DNA of 30,899 nucleotides from Pseudomonadota bacterium. Its GTDB lineage: Bacteria > Cyanobacteriota > Vampirovibrionia > LMEP-6097. Positions within the stretch are counted from its first letter, which is position 1; each line of letters opens with the position of its first letter. Below are positions 1-6,946 of the stretch, piece after piece. The notes beneath the pieces were generated by a model that did no database searches, was not told the origin of the DNA, and saw only the letters and a program-made list of their open reading frames with translations. The DNA lies in assembly GCA_009924885.1 (NCBI GenBank), contig RFQS01000001.1:1-30899 (forward strand), written 5' to 3'. The position numbers and the translations under genes are program-made.

Positions 1-1
1 C

Positions 2-280
2 ACAGCAAAACTTTACTCTGAGGATTTTGAAGAATTTTCTAAATTATCTCCTGAAGAGAAACATGGCTATGAGATGAAGATAGAGCATGATTTAGGTCCT
101 TCTGTTCCAGCGATTAAAGATATAGTTATAACGACTTTATCAAGGAAGAAAGCGGAAGAAGTTATTGGTTTTGAAAATAAATTAGCTATTAAAACTGAGC
201 TGAAAGAGAATCTAAATCAGGCTTTACATGGTGAATTTAAAATCTATGATATTTATTTCACTGATTTCATAGTGCAATAG
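2..280 (+). CDS. fliL: FliL, flagellar basal-body protein (3' end only)
   Basis: The reading frame is open from base 2, so this is the C-terminal 92 residues of a gene that begins outside the window. FliL is an inner-membrane, mostly periplasmic protein that surrounds the flagellar stator and basal body and supports torque generation. The assignment rests on the typical FliL C-terminus: a stretch reading PAIKDIVITTLSRKKAEEV, a following basic segment with the ELKENLNQAL helix, and the terminal YFTDFIVQ, which matches the family's closing yFtdFvvQ. An internal ATG at 74 is not the start, because conserved-looking sequence precedes it. The gene ends 7 nt before fliM, so the two form one transcription unit, as is usual for fliL-fliM. 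The N-terminal membrane segment is not visible here. Confidence 0.85.
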   Translation, partial: TAKLYSEDFEEFSKLSPEEKHGYEMKIEHDLGPSVPAIKDIVITTLSRKKAEEVIGFENKLAIKTELKENLNQALHGEFKIYDIYFTDFIVQ

Positions 281-287
281 GGGAAAA

Positions 288-1268
288 ATGAATAAATATA
301 ACACTGAAAGTAAAAGGATAATACCAGGACCTCGTCAGAGATCCATTCCTCAGTTACCAAACTTAGATGATAATATTCCTCGCAGAATAAAAGAATATAA
401 CTTTCGTAATCCAGATAAGTTTAATAAAGAGCATCTTAAAGTAATCGGTAATATTCATGAACTTTTCTGTAGAGAAGTGACTCTGTCTTTAAATTCTATG
501 CTCAGAATTAACTGTGAGCTTAATGTCGCAAATGTACAACAGGTTACTTACGGTGATTTTCTTGCGACTATGTCTGAGGATCTTTACACTGGTATCCTTA
601 GCATGCAGCCTTTTCTTACTCAGATAAGTTTTAGTATAGAAAAACATTTAGTAGGCTCAATGTTAGACCGCCTTTTAGGTGGTATGGGTGTATCAAGTAT
701 TCGTGATGAGCTTAGCGAAGTTGAGTTCGGTATTACTAAGGATATTTTGAAAAGAATTTTACATCACTTACCAGAAGGCTGGCAGACGGTAGTAAAAAAT
801 ATTGGTGCGGTAGAGCTGAACTCCCTAGAGACTTCTACTACTAACATTCAAATAGCTCCTATAACAGACATAGTTGCGATAATTACTATTAATGTAGAAA
901 TAGGTTCTTACTTAGGTTTAATTACTATCTGCATACCTCACTCAGCTTTAGAAGGATGTATTAATTTACTTAACAGGCAATCTTCCTACAGTAGGCATCA
1001 CCTAGAGACTAGTGATACGAAAGAAATTATTATCAGTAAACTAGCTAGTACTAGTTTACCCATAAGAATTGTATTAGCGCGAGGTGAACTTCACTTAAAT
1101 GACTCTATGCACCTTAAAGTAGGTGACATCGTGAAATTAGATACTAATAATGAAGATAGGGCAGAGATCTGGATAGCGAATCAGCTTAAATTTTTAGGTG
1201 TAAGCGGTCAGGTACAAGGCAAGCTTGCAGTGTGTATCTCAGATCAGTATAATGAAGACGACGTCTAA
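288..1268 (+). CDS. fliM: FliM, flagellar motor switch protein
   Basis: FliM is the middle component of the C-ring switch complex; it links FliG to FliN and normally receives CheY-P. The protein has 326 residues, the usual family length. The central CheC-like domain shows LLGGMGVSS (about residues 129-137), matching the family LLGG.G element. The C-terminal SpoA/FliN-like domain spans about 235-320 and includes LKVGDIVKLD. The start is an ATG preceded by AGGGG at 5-nt spacing, overlapping the end of fliL. An oddity is that the N-terminus lacks the canonical LSQ-EIDALL CheY-P-binding peptide; it reads MNKYNTESKRIIPGPRQRS and is basic and proline-containing. No fliN follows, because the gene converges on ilvC with a 4-nt overlap. 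Family assignment is secure; coupling to chemotaxis is not shown. Confidence 0.88.
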   Translation: MNKYNTESKRIIPGPRQRSIPQLPNLDDNIPRRIKEYNFRNPDKFNKEHLKVIGNIHELFCREVTLSLNSMLRINCELNVANVQQVTYGDFLATMSEDLYTGILSMQPFLTQISFSIEKHLVGSMLDRLLGGMGVSSIRDELSEVEFGITKDILKRILHHLPEGWQTVVKNIGAVELNSLETSTTNIQIAPITDIVAIITINVEIGSYLGLITICIPHSALEGCINLLNRQSSYSRHHLETSDTKEIIISKLASTSLPIRIVLARGELHLNDSMHLKVGDIVKLDTNNEDRAEIWIANQLKFLGVSGQVQGKLAVCISDQYNEDDV

Positions 1269-2284
1269 GCCACAGTAGCAGGACTAGTCCTGTTATGAGC
1301 CAAAAAATCCATCTGTCCTCTTAAAGCTTTACCTACAGATTCTATAGGATGATTTTTTTCATTTTCTCTGATAGCCCTGAAACTAGCTTGGTTAGAGCTA
1401 TTCTCTAGCATCCAGTCACGAGCAAATCTGCCGTCTTGAATATCTTTAAGAACTTCTTTCATCCTAGCTTTTACACCAGCATCAATAACTCTCGGTCCAG
1501 AAACATAATCGCCGTACTCAGCAGTGTTAGAGATACTATCACGCATCTTCGCTAAGCCACCTTCATAGATTAGATCGACTATTAATTTAACCTCATGTAA
1601 ACACTCAAAGTAAGCCATTTCTTCAGAGTAACCAGCTTCTACTAATGTCTCGAAACCAGCTTTAATAAGGGCAGAAAGACCACCACATAATACAGCTTGC
1701 TCGCCGAAAAGATCTGTCTCTGTTTCTTCTCTGAAATTAGTTTCGAATACTCCAGCACGAGTGCCGCCTACGCCTTTAGCATAAGAAAGAGCTAGGTCTT
1801 TAGCTTTACCAGAGACGTTCTGCTTAATAGCTATTAAAGCAGGTACGCCGAAACCTTGTTCAAAAACTATTCTTACACGGTGACCAGGTCCTTTAGGCGC
1901 CACCATAATTATGTCAACGTTCTCTGGAGCTATGATCTGATTAAAATGTAGAGAAAAACCATGGGCTACCATTAAAGTTTTTCCTTCTGTTAAATGAGGT
2001 TTTATCTGAGTGTTATAAACCTCAGCATGTTTCTCATCAGGTAGAAGAATCATTATTACATCAGATGCCTTCGCAGCTTCTTCTACAGTAAGAACTTTAA
2101 GTCCATCTGCTTCAGCTTTCTGCCAGCTTTTAGAACCTTTATATAAACCTATGGTTACGTCGCAGCCACTATCTTTAAGATTTAAAGCATGAGCGTGTCC
2201 TTGAGAACCATAACCGATAATCGCAATCTTCTTTGACTGAATTAGGCTAAGATCCGCATCTACTTCATAATAAACTTTTTTCAT
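1265..2284 (-). CDS. ilvC: Ketol-acid reductoisomerase
   Basis: This cytoplasmic enzyme of branched-chain amino-acid synthesis converts acetolactate or acetohydroxybutyrate to the dihydroxy acid, using Mg2+ and NAD(P)H. At 339 residues it is a short class I enzyme. The Rossmann motif GYGSQGHAHALNL covers residues 24-36. The metal-binding acidic segment reads FREETETDLFGEQ, and CLHEVKLIVDLIYEGG follows. The nucleotide loop is GLYKGSKSW (46-54); family members usually have Arg where Tyr48 stands, but the phosphate-binding serines 51 and 53 remain, so NADPH use is still the best guess. PGHRVRIVFEQG also departs from the common PGHLVRREY. The start ATG has no Shine-Dalgarno sequence but follows an extended -10-like TGCTAGAAT. 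The HD-domain gene lies 26 nt upstream on the same strand. Confidence 0.95.
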   Translation of the reverse strand: MKKVYYEVDADLSLIQSKKIAIIGYGSQGHAHALNLKDSGCDVTIGLYKGSKSWQKAEADGLKVLTVEEAAKASDVIMILLPDEKHAEVYNTQIKPHLTEGKTLMVAHGFSLHFNQIIAPENVDIIMVAPKGPGHRVRIVFEQGFGVPALIAIKQNVSGKAKDLALSYAKGVGGTRAGVFETNFREETETDLFGEQAVLCGGLSALIKAGFETLVEAGYSEEMAYFECLHEVKLIVDLIYEGGLAKMRDSISNTAEYGDYVSGPRVIDAGVKARMKEVLKDIQDGRFARDWMLENSSNQASFRAIRENEKNHPIESVGKALRGQMDFLAHNRTSPATVA

Positions 2285-2291
2285 TCATGCT

Positions 2292-2300
2292 ATTCTAGCA
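2292..2300 (-). promoter_or_regulatory. Extended -10-like element close to the ilvC start
   Basis: Read on the minus strand, TGC-TAGAAT lies with only 7 nt between the hexamer and the ilvC ATG at 2284. It matches an extended -10 (TGn plus five of six TATAAT positions). No convincing -35 was found at 17 nt. If used, the ilvC transcript would be leaderless or nearly so. It sits between the stop codon of the upstream HD gene and ilvC. This is a sequence match only. Confidence 0.35.
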
Positions 2301-2310
2301 AATTCAGCGT

Positions 2311-3561
2311 TTAAATACTAATCAGATATTGATTTTGAAAATTATTTTTAACCATGCTGTTTACTATCGGTGAAACTTCTGAGATTTCCTGTAGTTCACC
2401 AGAATCCTGATCCTGAACGAAAATCGCTTTCGAGAAATTAGTTTTATCTGGATTATAAAAGCTGTAAGGCTTAGCTGCGATGCTAATTCTATCTATGTAA
2501 TATTCAGGATTCATATCTCTGAGCTTTAATTTTGCAAGAGCATTTTGCTTAAGGCTTTGAAACTCTTCTTCATTATTAAATTGATAGGCTTTAAACAGGT
2601 CTCTATCTAGAAATCTTCTAGCTAGATCTTTGAGAATATTATCTTTTTCATGCACCCAATGTTTAATATGATGCCAAATAGTCGTGTCATCTATTTCGAT
2701 AAAATCTTGAATATCTATATTCATTCCTTTACTAAGCCAGTTAAATAGATTTTGTTCTAGAAAAGCGATCTTCTTGCTGACGAGCAGCAGTTTGACACGC
2801 TCAAAGAGCTTCTTAAACAGAACATCACTCGCTAAGCACTTTTTATGCAGGTAAACTTGAAGATACATGGAATATCTAGCGTAAAGGTAATCCTCGACAG
2901 CGAGACGCCCTTTACCATTAAAGACAGCTAAGCAGTCATGCTCTTTATTTAAGGTAATGCTGCTGATAACTCTCGCTAAATCAAAGTTTCCATAGTTAGT
3001 TCCAGTGAAGTGGCTGTCTCTTAAAAGATAGTCAAAGCGATCAGCATCTATCTGACTGCTTACTATGTTAGATAAAAATTTCACGGGGTGAGTTTTATTT
3101 AATACTGATGAAACCTCGTCTGGTAGGCTACTATCAAAGCTTCTCAAGATTTTATTAATAGCAGTACTACTATCTAAAATAATTCTCTGCGTAAAGTCTT
3201 CATGTCTAATCTCCAAGACCTCTTCGCAGCTATGGCTGAAAGGACCATGCCCGACATCATGTAATAAAGCAGAGACTAAAACTAGAGCTTTATATCTTTC
3301 TAGGGTTTCTGGACTTAAGTCTAGAAGTGAATCAGAAAGCTGCTCGAACATTTTTCTAGCCACATGCATAGTTCCGAGGCTATGCTGAAAACGTGAGCCT
3401 TCTGCACCATGATAAGTGAGCCAGCCAGTGCCAAGCTGTCTTATCCAGCGAAGCCTCTGCATTTCTCTAGTATCTATAAGTCTAATAAGCAGATCTTCTA
3501 CCCTGTCTGCAGAATTTAAAGTGATTTCTTGATGAATAGGATCTCTATAGGTGCGGGACAT
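2311..3561 (-). CDS. HD-domain phosphohydrolase, SAMHD1/dNTPase-like
   Basis: This is a cytoplasmic metal-dependent phosphohydrolase of the HD superfamily (COG1078 type), a group that includes dNTP triphosphohydrolases. The metal ligands are visible in order: the His in RFQHSLGTMHVARKM, the HD pair in ALLHDVGHGPFSHS, and the Asp in SQIDADRFDYLLRDSH. The N-terminal YRDPIHQEI and LRWIRQLG elements also fit the family. An ATG at 3561 gives MSRTYRDPIHQEI and about 416 residues. A longer reading begins at an ATG (3579) or a TTG (3603), but the sequence added is not family-like. ilvC follows 26 nt downstream. Substrate cannot be told from sequence; dNTP hydrolysis is the family's usual activity and is inferred here. 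Confidence 0.8.
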   Translation of the reverse strand: MSRTYRDPIHQEITLNSADRVEDLLIRLIDTREMQRLRWIRQLGTGWLTYHGAEGSRFQHSLGTMHVARKMFEQLSDSLLDLSPETLERYKALVLVSALLHDVGHGPFSHSCEEVLEIRHEDFTQRIILDSSTAINKILRSFDSSLPDEVSSVLNKTHPVKFLSNIVSSQIDADRFDYLLRDSHFTGTNYGNFDLARVISSITLNKEHDCLAVFNGKGRLAVEDYLYARYSMYLQVYLHKKCLASDVLFKKLFERVKLLLVSKKIAFLEQNLFNWLSKGMNIDIQDFIEIDDTTIWHHIKHWVHEKDNILKDLARRFLDRDLFKAYQFNNEEEFQSLKQNALAKLKLRDMNPEYYIDRISIAAKPYSFYNPDKTNFSKAIFVQDQDSGELQEISEVSPIVNSMVKNNFQNQYLISI

Positions 3562-3770
3562 GATCTCATTTTCTATCATGATGGATTCAGAGTATAAATG
3601 CAAATGTTATAGACATATTATTTTTGGGAATATTATTTTTAAGCTCTTAATGATTTCTTAATAATCCTGTGTTATTATAAAAAATCCAACAAAAGAACCA
3701 AACTAGATGAATGATTCAATGAAGAATTAGTTCAAAATTTGGGGAAAAGTTAAGAAGAGGTTAAAAACTT

Positions 3771-3800
3771 TTGTCAAATGTAAGAGAAATATACTTTATA
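3771..3800 (+). promoter_or_regulatory. Possible sigma-70 promoter for the 3825 gene
   Basis: TTGTCA (3771-3776) is followed after 18 nt by TTTATA (3795-3800). A second -10-like TATACT lies at 3790-3795, at a poor distance from the same -35. The gene starts 24 nt after the -10, with AGAGAGGG between as a distant Shine-Dalgarno sequence. The rest of 3562-3770 is AT-rich spacer between divergent genes. A TATAAT on the minus strand at 3674-3679 could serve the HD gene but lacks a good -35. Confidence 0.3.
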
Positions 3801-3824
3801 TAGGCAGAGAGGGAAATAATTAAT

Positions 3825-4370
3825 ATGTTCATGGAAGGACCAAAAAAGATATCAGTGGATCTGTCAACGACGACGGGAACTGGATCGGTTAGAAGAGTTT
3901 CGGGAGATGGTGCATCCGCAGCTGAAGGAAAGAATTCTGAAATTCTAAGAAACGGTGCCACTGTAAGTGGTAGTGGAAAACCAGAAGCAGCAGCTGGTCA
4001 AGCTTTGCTTGGAATGATGGCTGGAAATAATATCGTTTCCACTAATGGTTTTTTTAAAGGAAAAATACAAGAAAAAGACTCAGTTAAGGGTGAAGCTACT
4101 ATAGAAACTCATGCGGCAGCTTTTCTTGCAGATGGTCCAGAAGCTCATGGGAAATTTCAAAAATTAATGGAGCTTGCTAGTCGAGGAGCTGAATCTAGTT
4201 CAGGGAAAGTTTCTCCGTGTGAAATAGAACTAGGAAAACAGGCTGTAATGATGCCGCTAGATGGACCAGATGCACAGCTTAGAGCGGTTTTAAGATACGC
4301 TTTTAGTTTGGCTGATAGATTACCAACTGCTGAGGATAGTATCAGACTATTTAAAGAAAGTAATCATTAA
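3825..4370 (+). CDS. Hypothetical protein, 181 aa, low-complexity N-terminus
   Basis: I do not recognise this protein. The first 60 residues are rich in Ser, Thr, Gly and Ala and lack hydrophobic runs, which suggests a disordered or surface-exposed segment. The rest is a mixed helical region with ETHAAAFLADGPEAHGKF and a C-terminal helix AVLRYAFSLADRLPTAEDS. There is no signal peptide and no membrane segment. The start is an ATG with AGAGAGGGA about 11 nt upstream; a second ATG two codons later is possible. The gene stands alone between the divergent HD gene and the AbiE-like pair. A single cysteine near residue 132 is the only one. It is probably real, given an open frame of this length with an upstream promoter-like element, but no function is suggested. 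Confidence 0.55.
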   Translation: MFMEGPKKISVDLSTTTGTGSVRRVSGDGASAAEGKNSEILRNGATVSGSGKPEAAAGQALLGMMAGNNIVSTNGFFKGKIQEKDSVKGEATIETHAAAFLADGPEAHGKFQKLMELASRGAESSSGKVSPCEIELGKQAVMMPLDGPDAQLRAVLRYAFSLADRLPTAEDSIRLFKESNH

Positions 4371-4440
4371 ATAGTTTGAAAAATTAATTACTAAAAATAT
4401 ACCAAACATAAATGAGGACGACAAAAACGCAGTTATACCG

Positions 4441-4474
4441 TGTTCTCTGATATAATATTTCCGCAACGAGAACA
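4441..4474 (+). promoter_or_regulatory. Promoter with operator-like inverted repeat for the AbiE-like operon
   Basis: An extended -10 element TGATATAAT (4448-4456) is flanked by a perfect 7-bp inverted repeat, TGTTCTC (4441-4447) and GAGAACA (4468-4474), with 20 bp between the arms. Transcription would start near 4463, between the -10 and the right arm, about 33 nt before the antitoxin ATG. AbiEi antitoxins of the AbiE family repress their own operon by binding inverted repeats at the promoter. The placement here fits such autoregulation, but the operator role is inferred. Confidence 0.55.
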
Positions 4475-4495
4475 ATATTACCCGTTACAGAAATA

Positions 4496-5131
4496 ATGAA
4501 GTTTGAAGAATTTAATCGATTAAATTTTAAAAATCGTATTTTCACCATGCAGAGTATGGAGTTACTTGGTTATGATCGGGAAACTTTACGCAGGCAGATT
4601 CAGAACTGGATTAAGCAGGGTCATGTTATACAGTTAAAGAAAGGCTTATATGCTTATTTAGGCTTAGAGAAAAATAAATTATTTTCAAATTTTTATGTAG
4701 CTTCGTTACTTTATGGTGATAATTCATATATTAGTTTAGAATCTGCGATGAGTTTTTATGAATTAATTCCTGAAAGGGTTTTCCAAGTTAGTTTAGTGAG
4801 TACCAGTAAAACAAAAACTTTTACAAATGATCTGACTAGTTTTAACTACAAACACATTAAGCCTAATTTGTTTGATTATTTTATTAATCAAATAGATGAA
4901 TTTGGTGCTGTTTATAAAGTTGCTTATCCTGAAAAAGCTCTTCTAGATTACATTTACTTTAAAGTTAAAGCGAATCAAAATATTAATGAAGATTTTTTTG
5001 AAGAAAATTTAAGATTACAGAATATAGAAATTCTAAAAATATCACGCTTAAAAGAATTAGAAGAACTATTCAAGATGAAAAAAATCTCTCAAGCTGTGGC
5101 AGTTTTAGAAAGGATTTTAAAAAATGCTTAG
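4496..5131 (+). CDS. AbiEi-like type IV antitoxin / transcriptional regulator
   Basis: AbiEi-family proteins are winged-helix DNA-binding antitoxins that repress their operon and counteract an AbiEii nucleotidyltransferase toxin. The first 55 residues form the winged helix, with LLGYDRETLRRQIQNWIKQG followed by the wing VIQLKKGLYAY, which matches the family's W...G.i..l.kGlY pattern. The segment YISLESAMSFYELIPERVFQVSLVS and the later YPEKALLDYIYFK are also typical of the family. The length is 211 residues. The next gene overlaps its last 8 nt, the usual arrangement of the pair. The ATG lacks a clear Shine-Dalgarno sequence. The upstream promoter holds an inverted repeat. The antitoxin role is inferred from family and neighbour. 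Confidence 0.78.
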   Translation: MKFEEFNRLNFKNRIFTMQSMELLGYDRETLRRQIQNWIKQGHVIQLKKGLYAYLGLEKNKLFSNFYVASLLYGDNSYISLESAMSFYELIPERVFQVSLVSTSKTKTFTNDLTSFNYKHIKPNLFDYFINQIDEFGAVYKVAYPEKALLDYIYFKVKANQNINEDFFEENLRLQNIEILKISRLKELEELFKMKKISQAVAVLERILKNA

Positions 5132-5912
5132 CCTTTTAAAAAATCAAATACAAAAATATTCTACTGATGAAGAGAAGTTTAATTATCTAAGAGAACTTAT
5201 TCAAATTCAAACCTTGAAAATAATAGACCAGCAGGGTTTTTCAAAGGATATTGCTTTTGTTGGAGGAACAGCTTTAAGAATTCTGTACGATTTAAATCGT
5301 TTTTCGGAAGATTTAGATTTTAGCTTAATTAATACAGAAAATTTTGATTTTGAAAATATGCTTGATCAGCTCTGTAAGCGCTTCTTGCTGCTAAATATTA
5401 ATCTGAAAATAAATTCAAAGACTAAAAATAATGTTTACATAGCTCAACTAAAATTTGAAAAGCTTCTCTATGAGCTAGGTTTGAGTTCTTTAGCTGAACA
5501 GAAATTATATATAAAACTAGAATTAGATATAAACCCACCAGAGGGAGCAGATTTGGAATACACTATGCAAGAAGGTTTCTTCGGTATTAGACATTATGAT
5601 TTATCAAGTTTATATGCTGGTAAACTTCATGCCATTTTGCACCGTAGATATACGAAGGGTAGAGATTACTATGATTTAATGTGGTACTTAACCAAGAAGG
5701 TTAAACCTAATTTACTTTTACTAAATAATGCTATAACCCAAAGTACAGGCAAAAAATCTAAGCTAGATATGGCAAGTCTTAAAACCTCTTTAATAAAGCG
5801 TCTGCACGAAACTAATTTCAAGGAAGTACATTCTGATTTAGAAAGTTTTGTGCAGGACCCACTGGAGCTAAGGGCTTTAAACCAGGATAATTTTTTAACT
5901 CTTCTATGCTAA
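5124..5912 (+). CDS. AbiEii-like nucleotidyltransferase toxin
   Basis: This is a member of the AbiEii/DUF1814-type nucleotidyltransferase family, the toxin half of type IV toxin-antitoxin and phage-abortive-infection systems. The nucleotidyltransferase signature is intact: VGGTALR (residues 46-52) followed by RFSEDLDFSL (59-68), with the catalytic acidic residues Asp63 and Asp65. A second conserved block, YAGKLHAILHRRYTKGRDYYDLMWYL, lies near 160-185 and carries the family's K...R..RD.YDL pattern. The protein has 262 residues. The start overlaps the antitoxin gene by 8 nt, and the stop overlaps the following aldolase gene by 7 nt, so all three are probably translated from one message. All key residues are present, so the toxin appears functional. 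Family activity on tRNA or nucleotides is known for relatives; the target here is unknown. Confidence 0.8.
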   Translation: MLSLLKNQIQKYSTDEEKFNYLRELIQIQTLKIIDQQGFSKDIAFVGGTALRILYDLNRFSEDLDFSLINTENFDFENMLDQLCKRFLLLNINLKINSKTKNNVYIAQLKFEKLLYELGLSSLAEQKLYIKLELDINPPEGADLEYTMQEGFFGIRHYDLSSLYAGKLHAILHRRYTKGRDYYDLMWYLTKKVKPNLLLLNNAITQSTGKKSKLDMASLKTSLIKRLHETNFKEVHSDLESFVQDPLELRALNQDNFLTLLC

Positions 5913-6946
5913 AATCCTTCGCTAGTGATAACTATTCTGGGATTCACCCAAAAATTTTGGATGCTATCGTAAAAGCTAATTTAGCTCATGCTCCGGCTTA
6001 TGGTGCTGATGAGCTTACTCAGGTATCTATAACTAAATTTAAAGAGCAGTTCGGTTCTGATAGAGAAATTTTCTTAGTCTTTAATGGTACTGCCGCTAAT
6101 GTCCTTGGACTCGCCTCAGTTACAGACTCTTATAATTCTATAATCTGTACAGAAAGTTCTCATCTTTATGTAGACGAATGTGGCGCGCCAGAGTTCTTTA
6201 CTGGAGCTAAACTTATTACTATTAAAACCACAGATGGTAAGCTCACAGCAGCACTTATTAAGCCACATTTAACAGGCTTCGATAATCAGCATAATTCCCA
6301 GCCTAAAGTTATTTCTATTGCTAATTCTACAGAATTAGGAACTGTTTATAAACCTGATGAGATCAAGGTTTTAGCTGATTTGGCGCATGAACATGGCATG
6401 CTGTTACATTTAGATGGTGCAAGACTATCAAATGCTACTGCTAGCCTAGGTCTTAGTCTAAGAGAAATAAGTTTTGATTTAGGTGTAGATTTACTATCCT
6501 TCGGTGGTACTAAGAATGGCATGTTACTAGGCGAGGCGATTATCTTTAAGGATGCTAGTCTAGCAGAGGGTTTTAAATACAGAAGAAAGCAAGGAATGCA
6601 GCTCGCTTCTAAAATGCGTTTCATCTCGGCTCAGTTTCTAGAACTGTTATCGAATGATCTTTACCTAGAGAACGCTAAGCAAGCTAATAAAATGGCTAAG
6701 CTCTTAGCTGAAAAAATTAAAGATATTCCTGATTTAGAAATAGTTTATGCGGTGGAAGCTAATGGAGTTTTCGTGAAACTGCCTCGTGAATTAGTGGACA
6801 GGCTTCAGGCGAAGCATTCATTTTATATTTGGAGTGAAGCTGAACCTATAGTTAGGTGGATGTGTTCGTTTGATACTTGTGAAAAGGATATAGAGGATTT
6901 TGTTCAGGATATCTTGGGGTGTAGCGAAACTTCAGTTTCTGCGTAG
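5906..6946 (+). CDS. ltaE: Low-specificity threonine aldolase / beta-eliminating lyase
   Basis: This PLP enzyme cleaves L-threonine or allo-threonine to glycine and acetaldehyde in the cytoplasm. It has 346 residues. It belongs to the subgroup that starts with FASDNYSGIHPKIL. The PLP site is clear: HLDGARLSNA with Asp170, and the Schiff-base lysine Lys203 in SFGGTKNGML. The start ATG lies inside the last codons of the AbiEii-like gene (7-nt overlap) and has no Shine-Dalgarno sequence of its own. It therefore depends on read-through translation or on the toxin-antitoxin promoter. No family-conserved residues are missing at the N-terminus, so the start fits. The 3' end overlaps the convergent GT-C gene by 15 nt. 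Confidence 0.88.
   Translation: MLKSFASDNYSGIHPKILDAIVKANLAHAPAYGADELTQVSITKFKEQFGSDREIFLVFNGTAANVLGLASVTDSYNSIICTESSHLYVDECGAPEFFTGAKLITIKTTDGKLTAALIKPHLTGFDNQHNSQPKVISIANSTELGTVYKPDEIKVLADLAHEHGMLLHLDGARLSNATASLGLSLREISFDLGVDLLSFGGTKNGMLLGEAIIFKDASLAEGFKYRRKQGMQLASKMRFISAQFLELLSNDLYLENAKQANKMAKLLAEKIKDIPDLEIVYAVEANGVFVKLPRELVDRLQAKHSFYIWSEAEPIVRWMCSFDTCEKDIEDFVQDILGCSETSVSA

Noticed and set aside
6346..6624. Minus-strand open frame inside the aldolase gene
   Set aside because: It is a shadow frame with no domain, and the plus-strand gene carries all PLP residues.
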